Source: Candidatus Latescibacterota bacterium
GTDB taxonomy: Bacteria; Latescibacterota; UBA2968; UBA8231
Length of the DNA stretch: 34,421 nucleotides
Direction of reading: 5' to 3'
Assembly: GCA_007571365.1 (NCBI GenBank)
Contig: RKRN01000132.1
Location: 1 to 34,421, forward strand
The notes under the pieces were generated by a model. That model made no database searches. It was not told the origin of the DNA and was given only the letters and a program-made list of their open reading frames with translations. Of this stretch, positions 7,152 to 14,635 are shown piece after piece. Every line of letters starts with the position of its first letter. The stretch's first letter is position 1. The translations under genes were made by a program, and so were the position numbers.

Positions 7152-8294
7152 ATGACCCCACCACCGCGAACTCAGATCACTACTCGCGGCGAACATTGGC
7201 TCATCAACGGCCAAGCTACCTATAACGGGCGACAATATCGCGGCTGGGCGGTCGAGGGCTTATTGATGAACAGCCGCATGACCAATGCGGTGTTCGACGA
7301 CGAAAATCCCGTAACGCGGCAACTTTGGGCGTATCCAGACACAGGTGCATGGGACGCGGATCGCAACACCGATGAGTTTATCGCGCAGTTACCAACCTAT
7401 CGGGCGCACGGGTTGTTAGCGGTGACGGTCAATCTACAGGGCGGCAGCCCTACGGGATACTACCGCGAGGCGAGTTTCCGAAAAATCATGGCGGCGCGAC
7501 GCCTAGAGGTCAGCGACAAGGTGATGTGGGCGGGCCTGCCGAGCCCGGCTTCGCAACCTTGGCACAACTCGGCTTTTGCGCCCGATGGCTCGCTGAAGCC
7601 GGCGTATATGCGCCGGGTCGCACGCACCATTGCAGCGTGCGACGAACTGGGGATGGTGGTGATTCTCGGGTATTTCTACTTCGGGCAGGACGAGCGTTTG
7701 CAGGACGAGAAGGCCGTGTGCCGGGCGGTGGATGAGGCGACAAACTCGGTTTTGCAATCGGGCTACCGCAATGTGCTAGTAGAGATCAACAACGAGACGA
7801 ATGTTCCGCGCTACGAGCACGAGATCCTGCAACCGCAGCGCGTAGCTGAACTCATAGAACGGGCACAATCCCACACATTGGCTGGACGACGGTTGCTGGT
7901 GGGTACTTCCTATGGTGGTGGCCGTGTGCCGGACGACGATGTGGTGGCAACGTCGGACTACATCATGTTGCACGGCAACGGCGTTACCCAACCAGCGCGC
8001 ATCGCCAAGATGGTCGAGCAAACGCGCGCCTTGCCGCGGTACACCCCAAAACCGATTCTCTTCACCGAGGACGATCACTTCGCATTCGACGAGCCAGACA
8101 ACAACTTTCTTGCGGCTTTGTCGGCCTATGCGTCGTGGGGGTACTTCGATCCCGGGAGCGCGGCGGGCGGTGCTGTGGCCTTCGGCGATTACGGCGCTGG
8201 CTATCAGAACGTTCCGGTCAATTGGGGCATCAACACCGATCGCAAGCGCAGGTATTTCGAGTTATTGGCGCAAGTTACTGGAGAGCAGGGTTGA
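7152..8294 (+). CDS. Putative glycoside hydrolase-like TIM-barrel protein (clan GH-A-like)
   Basis: The protein has 380 residues and no signal peptide, so it is probably cytoplasmic. Segments look like successive barrel strands. Two glutamates stand where clan GH-A places its catalytic pair: E215 in EINNETN (acid/base, after Asn) and E306 in ILFTEDDH (nucleophile at a strand end). An N-terminal strand pair (HWLINGQATY) resembles the short lid before the barrel of GH5/GH39-like enzymes. I do not recognise a precise family. It follows mannonate dehydratase by 18 bases, which fits processing of a uronic-acid-containing glycan. It ends 21 bases before the end of the convergent aminotransferase gene. 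Confidence 0.6.
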   Translation: MTPPPRTQITTRGEHWLINGQATYNGRQYRGWAVEGLLMNSRMTNAVFDDENPVTRQLWAYPDTGAWDADRNTDEFIAQLPTYRAHGLLAVTVNLQGGSPTGYYREASFRKIMAARRLEVSDKVMWAGLPSPASQPWHNSAFAPDGSLKPAYMRRVARTIAACDELGMVVILGYFYFGQDERLQDEKAVCRAVDEATNSVLQSGYRNVLVEINNETNVPRYEHEILQPQRVAELIERAQSHTLAGRRLLVGTSYGGGRVPDDDVVATSDYIMLHGNGVTQPARIAKMVEQTRALPRYTPKPILFTEDDHFAFDEPDNNFLAALSAYASWGYFDPGSAAGGAVAFGDYGAGYQNVPVNWGINTDRKRRYFELLAQVTGEQG

Positions 8295-8315
8295 GTCGTG
8301 GCCGGCACGTCAATC

Positions 8316-9488
8316 TCAGCCCGCGGCGGCCCGGATCGCTTCCCCCATTCTTCGCAGCTTGGCTTTGGTGTTGTTCGGGTGCATGGGCACCAAGACAGCG
8401 CGTGCCAAAACGTCGAGCGAATTCTGACACGTATCTAGCTTGTATTTGATCCGCGCCTTGCGGTTGGCCGGCAGCTCAAAGGGGTTGAGCGCCGGGTGGT
8501 GTGCGCCTTGGTAGCGCAAAATAGGCTCCCAGCGCGTATAGACGTGGCGGCCAGTATCCATAGGCAAAAAGGAGCGCACGTCTTTGGCGGCCAACCGGTT
8601 GCAAAAGGAGCGCGCCTGGTCCTCGGTGGCCAACAAAAAGCCTAGGTGCGTGCCGCACTCGTAGTCCAAGCTGTTGTTTTTTATCGACTCCAATCCCGCC
8701 TCCAGCCCGACCTGTAGCAGCTCCTGCTTGTGGGCGCGCATGGTCTTGAGCATCCCGCGGATCCGCCGCAATTGCACGTTGAGTATGGCCCCTTCGACCT
8801 CTGAGGCCCGGAAGTTGGGGCCGGCAAATTGCAATTCTTCGCGCTTTTCGTCGGGGTTCCAGTAAAAGGAGCAGCAATCCACTGCCACCGAGCCGCGCTG
8901 ATGCACCGCCTCCGCATTGGTCACAAAAGCCCCGCCCTCGCCGCAGGTCATGTTCTTAAAGAAGTTGAAACTAAACGCGCCAGCGTGCCCCCAACTGCCC
9001 AGCATCCGGCCCTCGTACCCGCCGCCCACCGCCTGACAGGCGTCTTCGAGAACGAGTAAGCCGCGCTTGCGGGCAACCTTGGTAAGGCGCTTCATATCGC
9101 AGGGCAGGCCGACCATGTGGACCGGAATAATCGCCTTGGTGTGCTTGGTTATTCGCCGCTTTAAGTCCTTGGGGCACAATGTTAAAGACTTATCGACATC
9201 GGCGATTACCGGAATGGCTCCAGCCCCCAAGACTGCCAAGGCGGTCGCCATGTAGGTATAGGCCGGCACAATCACCTGATCCCCCGGCCCCACGCCCAAT
9301 CCCACCAGGGCTGCGTATAGGGCCGAGGTGCCCGAGCGCGTCATCCGACAGTGCTCTACGCCCACGTAGCGCGCCCAATTCCGCTCAAAGCGATCGCACT
9401 CCCCACCTGATCCATAGCGGAAAATCGCCCCGCTGTCGAATAGCCGCTGTAGTTGCTTGATTTCTGCTTGGCCTATGCGATACATCAT
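8316..9488 (-). CDS. DegT/DnrJ/EryC1/StrS family aminotransferase
   Basis: The 390-residue protein has the fold-type I PLP pattern of sugar aminotransferases. RSGTSALYAAL (51-61) is the phosphate-binding turn, VIVPAYTYMATA follows, D149 in VLEDACQA pairs with the pyridine nitrogen, and K178 in FSFNFFKNMTCGEGG is the Schiff-base lysine. The family transfers an amino group to a keto-sugar or carries out related PLP chemistry (AHBA-synthase-like enzymes are also members). A strong ribosome site (AAAGGAG) sits before the ATG, and the gene begins 8 bases after the PabB-PabC fusion ends, so the two are co-transcribed. The amino acceptor is not evident. Confidence 0.85.
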   Translation of the reverse strand: MMYRIGQAEIKQLQRLFDSGAIFRYGSGGECDRFERNWARYVGVEHCRMTRSGTSALYAALVGLGVGPGDQVIVPAYTYMATALAVLGAGAIPVIADVDKSLTLCPKDLKRRITKHTKAIIPVHMVGLPCDMKRLTKVARKRGLLVLEDACQAVGGGYEGRMLGSWGHAGAFSFNFFKNMTCGEGGAFVTNAEAVHQRGSVAVDCCSFYWNPDEKREELQFAGPNFRASEVEGAILNVQLRRIRGMLKTMRAHKQELLQVGLEAGLESIKNNSLDYECGTHLGFLLATEDQARSFCNRLAAKDVRSFLPMDTGRHVYTRWEPILRYQGAHHPALNPFELPANRKARIKYKLDTCQNSLDVLARAVLVPMHPNNTKAKLRRMGEAIRAAAG

Positions 9489-9496
9489 GCACTCCT

Positions 9497-11236
9497 TTAG
9501 ACGAGTTCCAGTTCGACCCAGCGCCGAACTGAATTAATAAGATAAAGAGCATCGGCCCGTGCCAATTCGCCGATGAGCAACGGGCGTTGGCAAAGTAGGC
9601 CCTGCGCCAACAATTCGGCGCGGAAGGTGCCGGCCAACAGCCCGGATTCGACCGGGGGCGTGTAGCGCACGCCATCGCGCTCCAGCACCAAGTTGCCGAC
9701 GCAGCACTCGGTCAACTCGCCACGCTCGTTGTACAGCACCACGTCGTCGCAGTCTGGACGGGCCGCCAACTGCCGGTCGTACAGGGCCCGGTGAGTCGTC
9801 TTGTGGTACAGCAAGGGATCGGAGCTATCCACCGGCGCAGCCGCTCGCGCCACCCGTAGCCGTCGCGGCGGCGCGAGCGGCTGATGCTGCACGCGGGCTG
9901 CGCCGTTGCGAGCCAGCAGCAAGCGCACCCTACACCGGCCCGCCATAGCCTCGGCCGCGTCTTGCAACGGCGCCCGTACGCGGTCGTCGGCCCAACAAAA
10001 CCCCCAGTACGATGCCGACTGAGACAATCGCTCTAAATGCCTCTCTAACAGAAAGTAATCCCCGTCTTCATACAACAGCGTCTCCAACAGTTCAAAAGAC
10101 GGCCGCGGTCGGGCACGCAAGACCGCAGCTTTGGTAAGGCACTCGGCGTATTCTCCCGCGGCCGACGATGCCCAGACGATCCCGCCGCCCACGCCAAATT
10201 CGAGTTGGGCCTGCTCGCGGTCGAGATGCGCGGTGCGAATCGCCACGTTGAAACACGCCTCCGGCCCCGGCGACACATAGCCCATGCAGCCGGTGTAAAT
10301 GCCGCGCGGGGCGCGTTCCAGCTCGGCGATGATCTCCATCGTTCGCACCTTGGGGGCCCCAGTAACCGAGCCACAAGGGAAAAGCGCAGCCAAGATGTCG
10401 GGCAGGCTCACGCCGGCTTTGAGTTGGCTTTCCACCGTAGAAGTTAGCTGCCACACCGTGGGATAGCGCTCGGCCGACCACAGGACTGGGACCGTCACGC
10501 TGCCGACTTGCGAGATACGCCCTAAGTCGTTGCGCAACATGTCCGTAACCATCAAGTTCTCAGCGCGATCCTTAGCGGAATTTTGCAGGTCGTCGGCCCG
10601 CTGCTGATCCTCGGCTGCAAAGCGGCCGCGCGGCCGGGTTCCCTTCATGGGCCGCACCGTGCAATGCCCGTTGTGCAAGCGGAAGAACAGCTCGGGCGAC
10701 GCCGAGATCAGCACGTGCCGACCCAAGTCGAAGTACGCGCACAGCGCGGACTCCTGCCCCAGCCCCAGCGCGCGGTACAGCGCCAGCGGATCGCCGCGGA
10801 AGCGACTGTGCAAGCGCAAGGTGTAGTTGACTTGATACGTGTCGCCGGCCGCAATGTAGGCGCGGATGCGCTCAATGGCGGCCTCGTACTCCTCCGGCGA
10901 CACCGACGGCCGCCATTGGCCCAGCTCGTAGGCCCCCAAACCGGCGCTAGGCGCGGCCACCGGCGTCCGCTCGGCAAAGAGGCCAAAGTAAACCAAGGGC
11001 AGCGCACCGGCGGGACGGGTGGTAAAGGCTGGATCCAGACCGGGCGCGGCCTCGTAGCAGACAAATCCGGCCGCGTACAGCCCTTGCTCCACCGCCCGCT
11101 CCACGGTGCTGAGGGCCGGGCGCACCTCAGCTGCGGCTGCGGCTACCACCTCGCCCACCGGCTGGGCAAACGCAAAGGAACGCTCCTGCCCGCAGCGGGC
11201 ATAAGACGACAACAGCACCGGACTTGCTACAGCCAT
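9497..11236 (-). CDS. pabBC: Fused aminodeoxychorismate synthase component I and aminodeoxychorismate lyase (PabB-PabC)
   Basis: I place the start at ATG 11236, after the stop of the preceding gene (11262); a longer frame would run into that gene and adds nothing recognisable. Residues 1-375 are the chorismate-binding domain: MKGTRPRG with the nucleophilic Lys at 198, ENLMVTDMLRNDLGRI, FPCGSVTGAPK and GGGIVW. Residues 380-579 are a fold-type IV PLP lyase: FELLETLLYEDG, K479 in YHKTTHRALYD, and the NERGELTECCVGNLVL strand. Together they would make 4-aminobenzoate from chorismate for folate, with an amidotransferase PabA encoded elsewhere. The fusion is known in several phyla. Confidence 0.9.
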   Translation of the reverse strand: MAVASPVLLSSYARCGQERSFAFAQPVGEVVAAAAAEVRPALSTVERAVEQGLYAAGFVCYEAAPGLDPAFTTRPAGALPLVYFGLFAERTPVAAPSAGLGAYELGQWRPSVSPEEYEAAIERIRAYIAAGDTYQVNYTLRLHSRFRGDPLALYRALGLGQESALCAYFDLGRHVLISASPELFFRLHNGHCTVRPMKGTRPRGRFAAEDQQRADDLQNSAKDRAENLMVTDMLRNDLGRISQVGSVTVPVLWSAERYPTVWQLTSTVESQLKAGVSLPDILAALFPCGSVTGAPKVRTMEIIAELERAPRGIYTGCMGYVSPGPEACFNVAIRTAHLDREQAQLEFGVGGGIVWASSAAGEYAECLTKAAVLRARPRPSFELLETLLYEDGDYFLLERHLERLSQSASYWGFCWADDRVRAPLQDAAEAMAGRCRVRLLLARNGAARVQHQPLAPPRRLRVARAAAPVDSSDPLLYHKTTHRALYDRQLAARPDCDDVVLYNERGELTECCVGNLVLERDGVRYTPPVESGLLAGTFRAELLAQGLLCQRPLLIGELARADALYLINSVRRWVELELV

Positions 11237-11261
11237 GGCTTTGCACCGGTCGCTGGGTGCC

Positions 11262-12071
11262 CTAGCCGGCCGCCTCACCGGGCTGGTACTCAATGCGCCG
11301 CAAGAAGCGTTCGCCCACATCGTAGTTTGGCTGGCCGGAGACAAAGCGCCACAAGCGCACGCGCTGCATCAGCTCGTAGCGATGCTCGTTGCCCTCCCAG
11401 CCGTGGTTGGTCGCCAGGATGGCCCCGATCGCCGGGTCGTCTAGATCTGCGGTGTCGAAGTTGCACACCTGCGGCCGCGTCGGGTTGAGCCGCAACTTGT
11501 ACATGAAGCGGTCCCGATCCGTGTAGTTGCTGCGCGCCCCGTGCCAGACGCGGGTGTTCCACACGTACATGGTCCCGGCCGGGCAGGTCGCCCAGATCTT
11601 GCCGCGCATGTGGTGGTAAATGGCGATCTCCCCGGTGCGCACATTGCGGAATTGCGTTCCGGGCACCAAGAAAGTACCGCCCATCTCGTCGGTGGTATCG
11701 GCCGGGAACAGCGATAGCTGGATATCGAAGTAGTGATCGCGGAAATCAATGACCGAGTCTTGGTGCATATTGGGGCCCTTGGTTTGTTCGGCCTTGGTCA
11801 AGTGGGCGGCGTGGTGGTCGTACAGGGGATCCGGGCCGACCAAGGAGTGGATAAGCCCCTGCACCTGCGGCAGGCGGAACGCATCGCCCAAAGCCGTGCC
11901 TGTGGGCCAAGTCGCCTCAAAGGGGGTCCCCACGGCGAGATAGCCCTTGTTGTGGTGCATTTCCTCCAAGCAGGCTCGGCACAGCTCTTGGGGCACCATT
12001 TCTTCAAACTTCAAATACCCCGAAGCGACAAATTGCGCCATCTGCTTCGAGTTTAAAAGATGCTCTTTCAC
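11262..12071 (-). CDS. Phytanoyl-CoA dioxygenase (PhyH) family protein
   Basis: The 269-residue protein has the Fe(II)/2-oxoglutarate oxygenase ligands: H103 and D105 in NMHQDS, and H177 in VWHGARSN. R194 in YKLRLNP probably binds 2-oxoglutarate. GGTFLVPGTQFRN (131-143) is the strand usually found between them. Substrates of bacterial PhyH-like enzymes vary from lipids to natural products. It overlaps the upstream small gene by four bases (ATGA), so translation is likely coupled, and it ends 25 bases before the PabB-PabC start. Such oxygenases are abundant in uncultured marine lineages. Confidence 0.88.
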   Translation of the reverse strand: MKEHLLNSKQMAQFVASGYLKFEEMVPQELCRACLEEMHHNKGYLAVGTPFEATWPTGTALGDAFRLPQVQGLIHSLVGPDPLYDHHAAHLTKAEQTKGPNMHQDSVIDFRDHYFDIQLSLFPADTTDEMGGTFLVPGTQFRNVRTGEIAIYHHMRGKIWATCPAGTMYVWNTRVWHGARSNYTDRDRFMYKLRLNPTRPQVCNFDTADLDDPAIGAILATNHGWEGNEHRYELMQRVRLWRFVSGQPNYDVGERFLRRIEYQPGEAAG

Positions 12072-12367
12072 GATGTGGCTCCTTTCTCTTTTTGCAACTC
12101 GTTGAATTTCGCCAGCACGATCTGGTAGGGCAGCGGCCCCAGTTCATAGCCCTCTTGGGGCGAGCGATGTTTGAGTTCCGACATCTGGATGACTTGCCAG
12201 CCATCGCGCATGGCCGCCATGGCGTTGTGATAGGGTGGCTCGCTCTCCTCGACCAAGTCGCCTAGCCCGGTGCCCTTGGAGGCTTCGTAGCGTGCCCAAG
12301 CAACGACTTGGGCGTCGAGCGCGGGCGTGGTCTGAAAAAATACTAGAATGTCTTGTACTGCGGACAT
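12068..12367 (-). CDS. Small unrecognised protein coupled to PhyH
   Basis: This 99-residue protein is not one I recognise. It is soluble, with no signal or membrane segment, and mixed alpha/beta in look: an N-terminal helix (VQDILVFFQTTPALDAQVVAWARYE, split by a loop), an acidic middle, then GWQVIQMSELKHRSPQEGYELG and a C-terminal helix rich in Lys and Glu. The four-base overlap with the PhyH start suggests a partner or accessory protein of that oxygenase. It heads the run of four minus-strand genes, and the 195 bases upstream separate it from the divergent DUF4097 gene. Confidence 0.7.
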   Translation of the reverse strand: MSAVQDILVFFQTTPALDAQVVAWARYEASKGTGLGDLVEESEPPYHNAMAAMRDGWQVIQMSELKHRSPQEGYELGPLPYQIVLAKFNELQKEKGATS

Positions 12368-12562
12368 GAAAAAGCCTTCCGATGATGTTAGGTTGAAATT
12401 GCCGCTCGATATTCCAGTTAAAATACAGAAACGACAGCCTTGTTCCCAATCGGGAATTTATGGGCGGCCCCACCTCGGCAACAAATCACTGGTACGCAAT
12501 TTGCACCAGAGCGAGAGAAGCTATTTAATTCCCCAACATTTTTTTTTATAAGGAGAATCGCC

Positions 12563-13510
12563 ATGAAAGAGCTGCTCTTATCGTCGGCACTCGTCGCCAT
12601 TTCTTTGGTGTTCGTCGCCAGCGGAGTTGCTCAAGCCGACACCGCGCCCCAGTCCTTTGACGTAGAACCGGGCGACCGCCTCATAGTGGACACCGAATGG
12701 GGGGCTATTGAGGTCCATACTTGGGACCGCCCCGAGGTGGAGTTGGTCGTAGAACGAGCCGATAAACTCGATCTCACATACGGCCAAGAGGCGGGCATCA
12801 CGACCATCCGGGGCCGCAAAAAAGGGACCGGCCTGTTCGACTTCTTCGGCCTTATGAATACGGAACGTGCCCCTCTGTTTCGCCTCACGGTGCCGCACCG
12901 GCACGATTTGGAACTGAGCACTTCCGGCGGAGGTATTGAGGTAGCCGATCTTCAGGGCCGCGTCTCGGCTCGGACGTCGGGCGGCAGTCTGAGCTTTGGC
13001 CACATCGCAGGACCGATCGCGGGCAAAACTTCGGGCGGCTCGATCGCGCTAAAAGGCTGCTCCGGGACCGCGGTGGTATCTACTTCGGGGGGCTCGATCC
13101 GCATTGGCGAGGTGAACGGGACGGTGCGAGCTAATACCTCGGGCGGCTCCATCCACATTAGCCGGGCCCAAGGCTCGGTGCAGGCCAAGACTTCGGGCGG
13201 CCATATCAAAGTGGATGAAGTGCTGGGGCCGATCGAGGCTCGGACGTCGGGTGGCTCCATTCGCGCCCAACTCTCGCAGCAGCCGCACGGTCCCTGCCGT
13301 CTCAAGACTTCGGGCGGCAATGTAGAGGTCTCCCTCGCTGCGGATATCGGCTTGCAGGTGGACGCCCGCACCTCGGGTGGGCGCGTCTCTACCGACTTTC
13401 CGGTCGTAGGTACGCTGGACAAAAACAGCCTCAAAGGCTCGATCAACGACGGCGGTCCCCTCATGACCCTACGCACTTCGGGCGGGTCCATCCGCCTGCA
13501 CAAACTGTAG
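12563..13510 (+). CDS. Exported DUF4097-type beta-strand repeat protein
   Basis: I chose ATG 12563 because AAGGAG lies 7 bases upstream and a signal peptide follows (LLLSSALVAISLVFVASGVAQA). The mature part has an N-terminal beta domain (VEPGDRLIVDTEWGAIEVHTW), then ten copies of a TSGG turn (TSGG followed by a short strand such as SIRI or HIKV), spaced roughly 17-25 residues. This is the DUF4097/adhesin-like right-handed beta-solenoid. Function is unknown; the family is linked to envelope processes. A weak promoter-like pair may lie at 12501-12529 (TTGCAC, 17 bases, TTTAAT) in the divergent region, and a small palindrome (TTCCC / GGGAA) at 12443-12456. Confidence 0.85.
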   Translation: MKELLLSSALVAISLVFVASGVAQADTAPQSFDVEPGDRLIVDTEWGAIEVHTWDRPEVELVVERADKLDLTYGQEAGITTIRGRKKGTGLFDFFGLMNTERAPLFRLTVPHRHDLELSTSGGGIEVADLQGRVSARTSGGSLSFGHIAGPIAGKTSGGSIALKGCSGTAVVSTSGGSIRIGEVNGTVRANTSGGSIHISRAQGSVQAKTSGGHIKVDEVLGPIEARTSGGSIRAQLSQQPHGPCRLKTSGGNVEVSLAADIGLQVDARTSGGRVSTDFPVVGTLDKNSLKGSINDGGPLMTLRTSGGSIRLHKL

Positions 13511-13585
13511 CACTGCACAGCATCGCCTTTGGGTCGAAGGGGAGCGACGGCTTCGGGTCGTTTCCCTAGCAAAAGAGACCGATAG

Positions 13586-14554
13586 CTAATGCGTCCGCCC
13601 CAAAGGCCTCCACTGAGACAGGGCATCTAAGGCGGCTAATTCCTCGGCCCCCAGTGCTACCTCCAACGCCCCAAAGACCTCCTCGACGTGCTCGGGGCGA
13701 TCGGGGCCGATAATGGGGGCGGTAACATCCTCGTTGGTCAATATCCAAGCAACGGCAACTTGCGCCGGGGTCTTGTCCTGTGCCCGCCCGATCTCGGTCA
13801 GTTTCTGCACGACGCGCTCGGCTTGCTCACTCATGGCGGCGGCAAAGCGGTCGTCGTCTTGCCAAGCACTATCGGTCGGCGGCTTTTGCCCGCGCCTAAA
13901 GCGACCACTCAACAGGCCGACGGCCAGCGGACTGTAGGTCATCATGCCGAGGCCATACTGCCGACATAAAGGCAATAGCTCCGGCTCTATCTGCCAGCGG
14001 TGCAACAGGTTATACTGATTTTGTAAGGTAAATAGTGGGTCTAAGCCCCGGCGATCGGCCGTCCACAGCGCCTCCACCACTTGGGCGGCAGTAAAATTGC
14101 AGGCCCCCACGTAGCGCACCTTGCCCTGCCGCACCAAATCGTCAAACGCCAGCAGCGTCTCGTCGAGTTCAGTGTCTGGATCCCAGTTGTGTAGCAGGTA
14201 GATATCCACGTAATCCGTGTTCAAGCGTTTCAGCGACCGCTCAATCTCGCGCATGATGGCAAAGCGCGACAGCCCGCGATCGTTGGGGCCATCGCCTATG
14301 GGGCTCCAGACCTTGGTGGTAATTACCAAATCGTCGCGCTTGCCCTTGATGGCCTTGCCCAGCAATTCTTCGCAGCGGCCCTGAAAGTAGTAGTTGGCGC
14401 AGTCGAGGAAATTGCACCCTAGATCAATGGCGGTCTCGACCGTGCGCTTAGCGGTCGCTTCGTCCGTGTGCCCATGCCAGTACCCCCGAAAGGCCGTGCC
14501 CAAGCACAGCCGCGAGACTTTGACTCCGGCCCGTCCCAATCGCACGTAATCCAT
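13586..14554 (-). CDS. Aldo/keto reductase
   Basis: The 322-residue TIM-barrel protein has the AKR catalytic tetrad: D51 and Y56 in DCANYYFQG, K81 in VITTKV, and H122 in YLLHNW. The NADPH-binding end near IGRAQDKTPAQVAVAWIL and APIIGPDRPEHVEE is also clear. It resembles the YghZ/Tas-type group that reduces carbonyl compounds, including sugars. A ribosome site (AGGAG) precedes the start. It converges with DUF4097; the 75 bases between them hold only an imperfect hairpin. The upstream neighbour on the same strand is a large glycosidase-like protein 81 bases away. Confidence 0.88.
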   Translation of the reverse strand: MDYVRLGRAGVKVSRLCLGTAFRGYWHGHTDEATAKRTVETAIDLGCNFLDCANYYFQGRCEELLGKAIKGKRDDLVITTKVWSPIGDGPNDRGLSRFAIMREIERSLKRLNTDYVDIYLLHNWDPDTELDETLLAFDDLVRQGKVRYVGACNFTAAQVVEALWTADRRGLDPLFTLQNQYNLLHRWQIEPELLPLCRQYGLGMMTYSPLAVGLLSGRFRRGQKPPTDSAWQDDDRFAAAMSEQAERVVQKLTEIGRAQDKTPAQVAVAWILTNEDVTAPIIGPDRPEHVEEVFGALEVALGAEELAALDALSQWRPLGRTH

Positions 14555-14591
14555 AGTTTCTCCTAGTTCCTAACTGACGTTACGCATTGTA

Positions 14592-14613
14592 GGGCAACCC
14601 TATGTGGTTGCCC
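14592..14613. repeat. REP-like hairpin 3
   Basis: An 8-bp perfect inverted repeat (GGGCAACC / GGTTGCCC) with a 6-nt loop lies between the glycosidase-like gene and the aldo/keto reductase. There is no T-tract on either side. The sequence type (GTAGGGCAACC ... GGTTGCCCGCG) is like dispersed extragenic repeats in environmental genomes. Confidence 0.5.
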
Positions 14614-14635
14614 GCGTCGAGGTTTGTAGTCGCCC

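Noticed and set aside
12900..13500. Regular repeats in the DUF4097 gene as a possible CRISPR-like or tandem DNA array
   Set aside because: The periodicity is in the protein (TSGG turns) with variable codons and no conserved DNA repeat unit; it is a coding solenoid.
13520..13570. Terminator between DUF4097 and the aldo/keto reductase
   Set aside because: Only a 5-bp stem (CGAAG / CTTCG) with a long loop and no T-run is visible.
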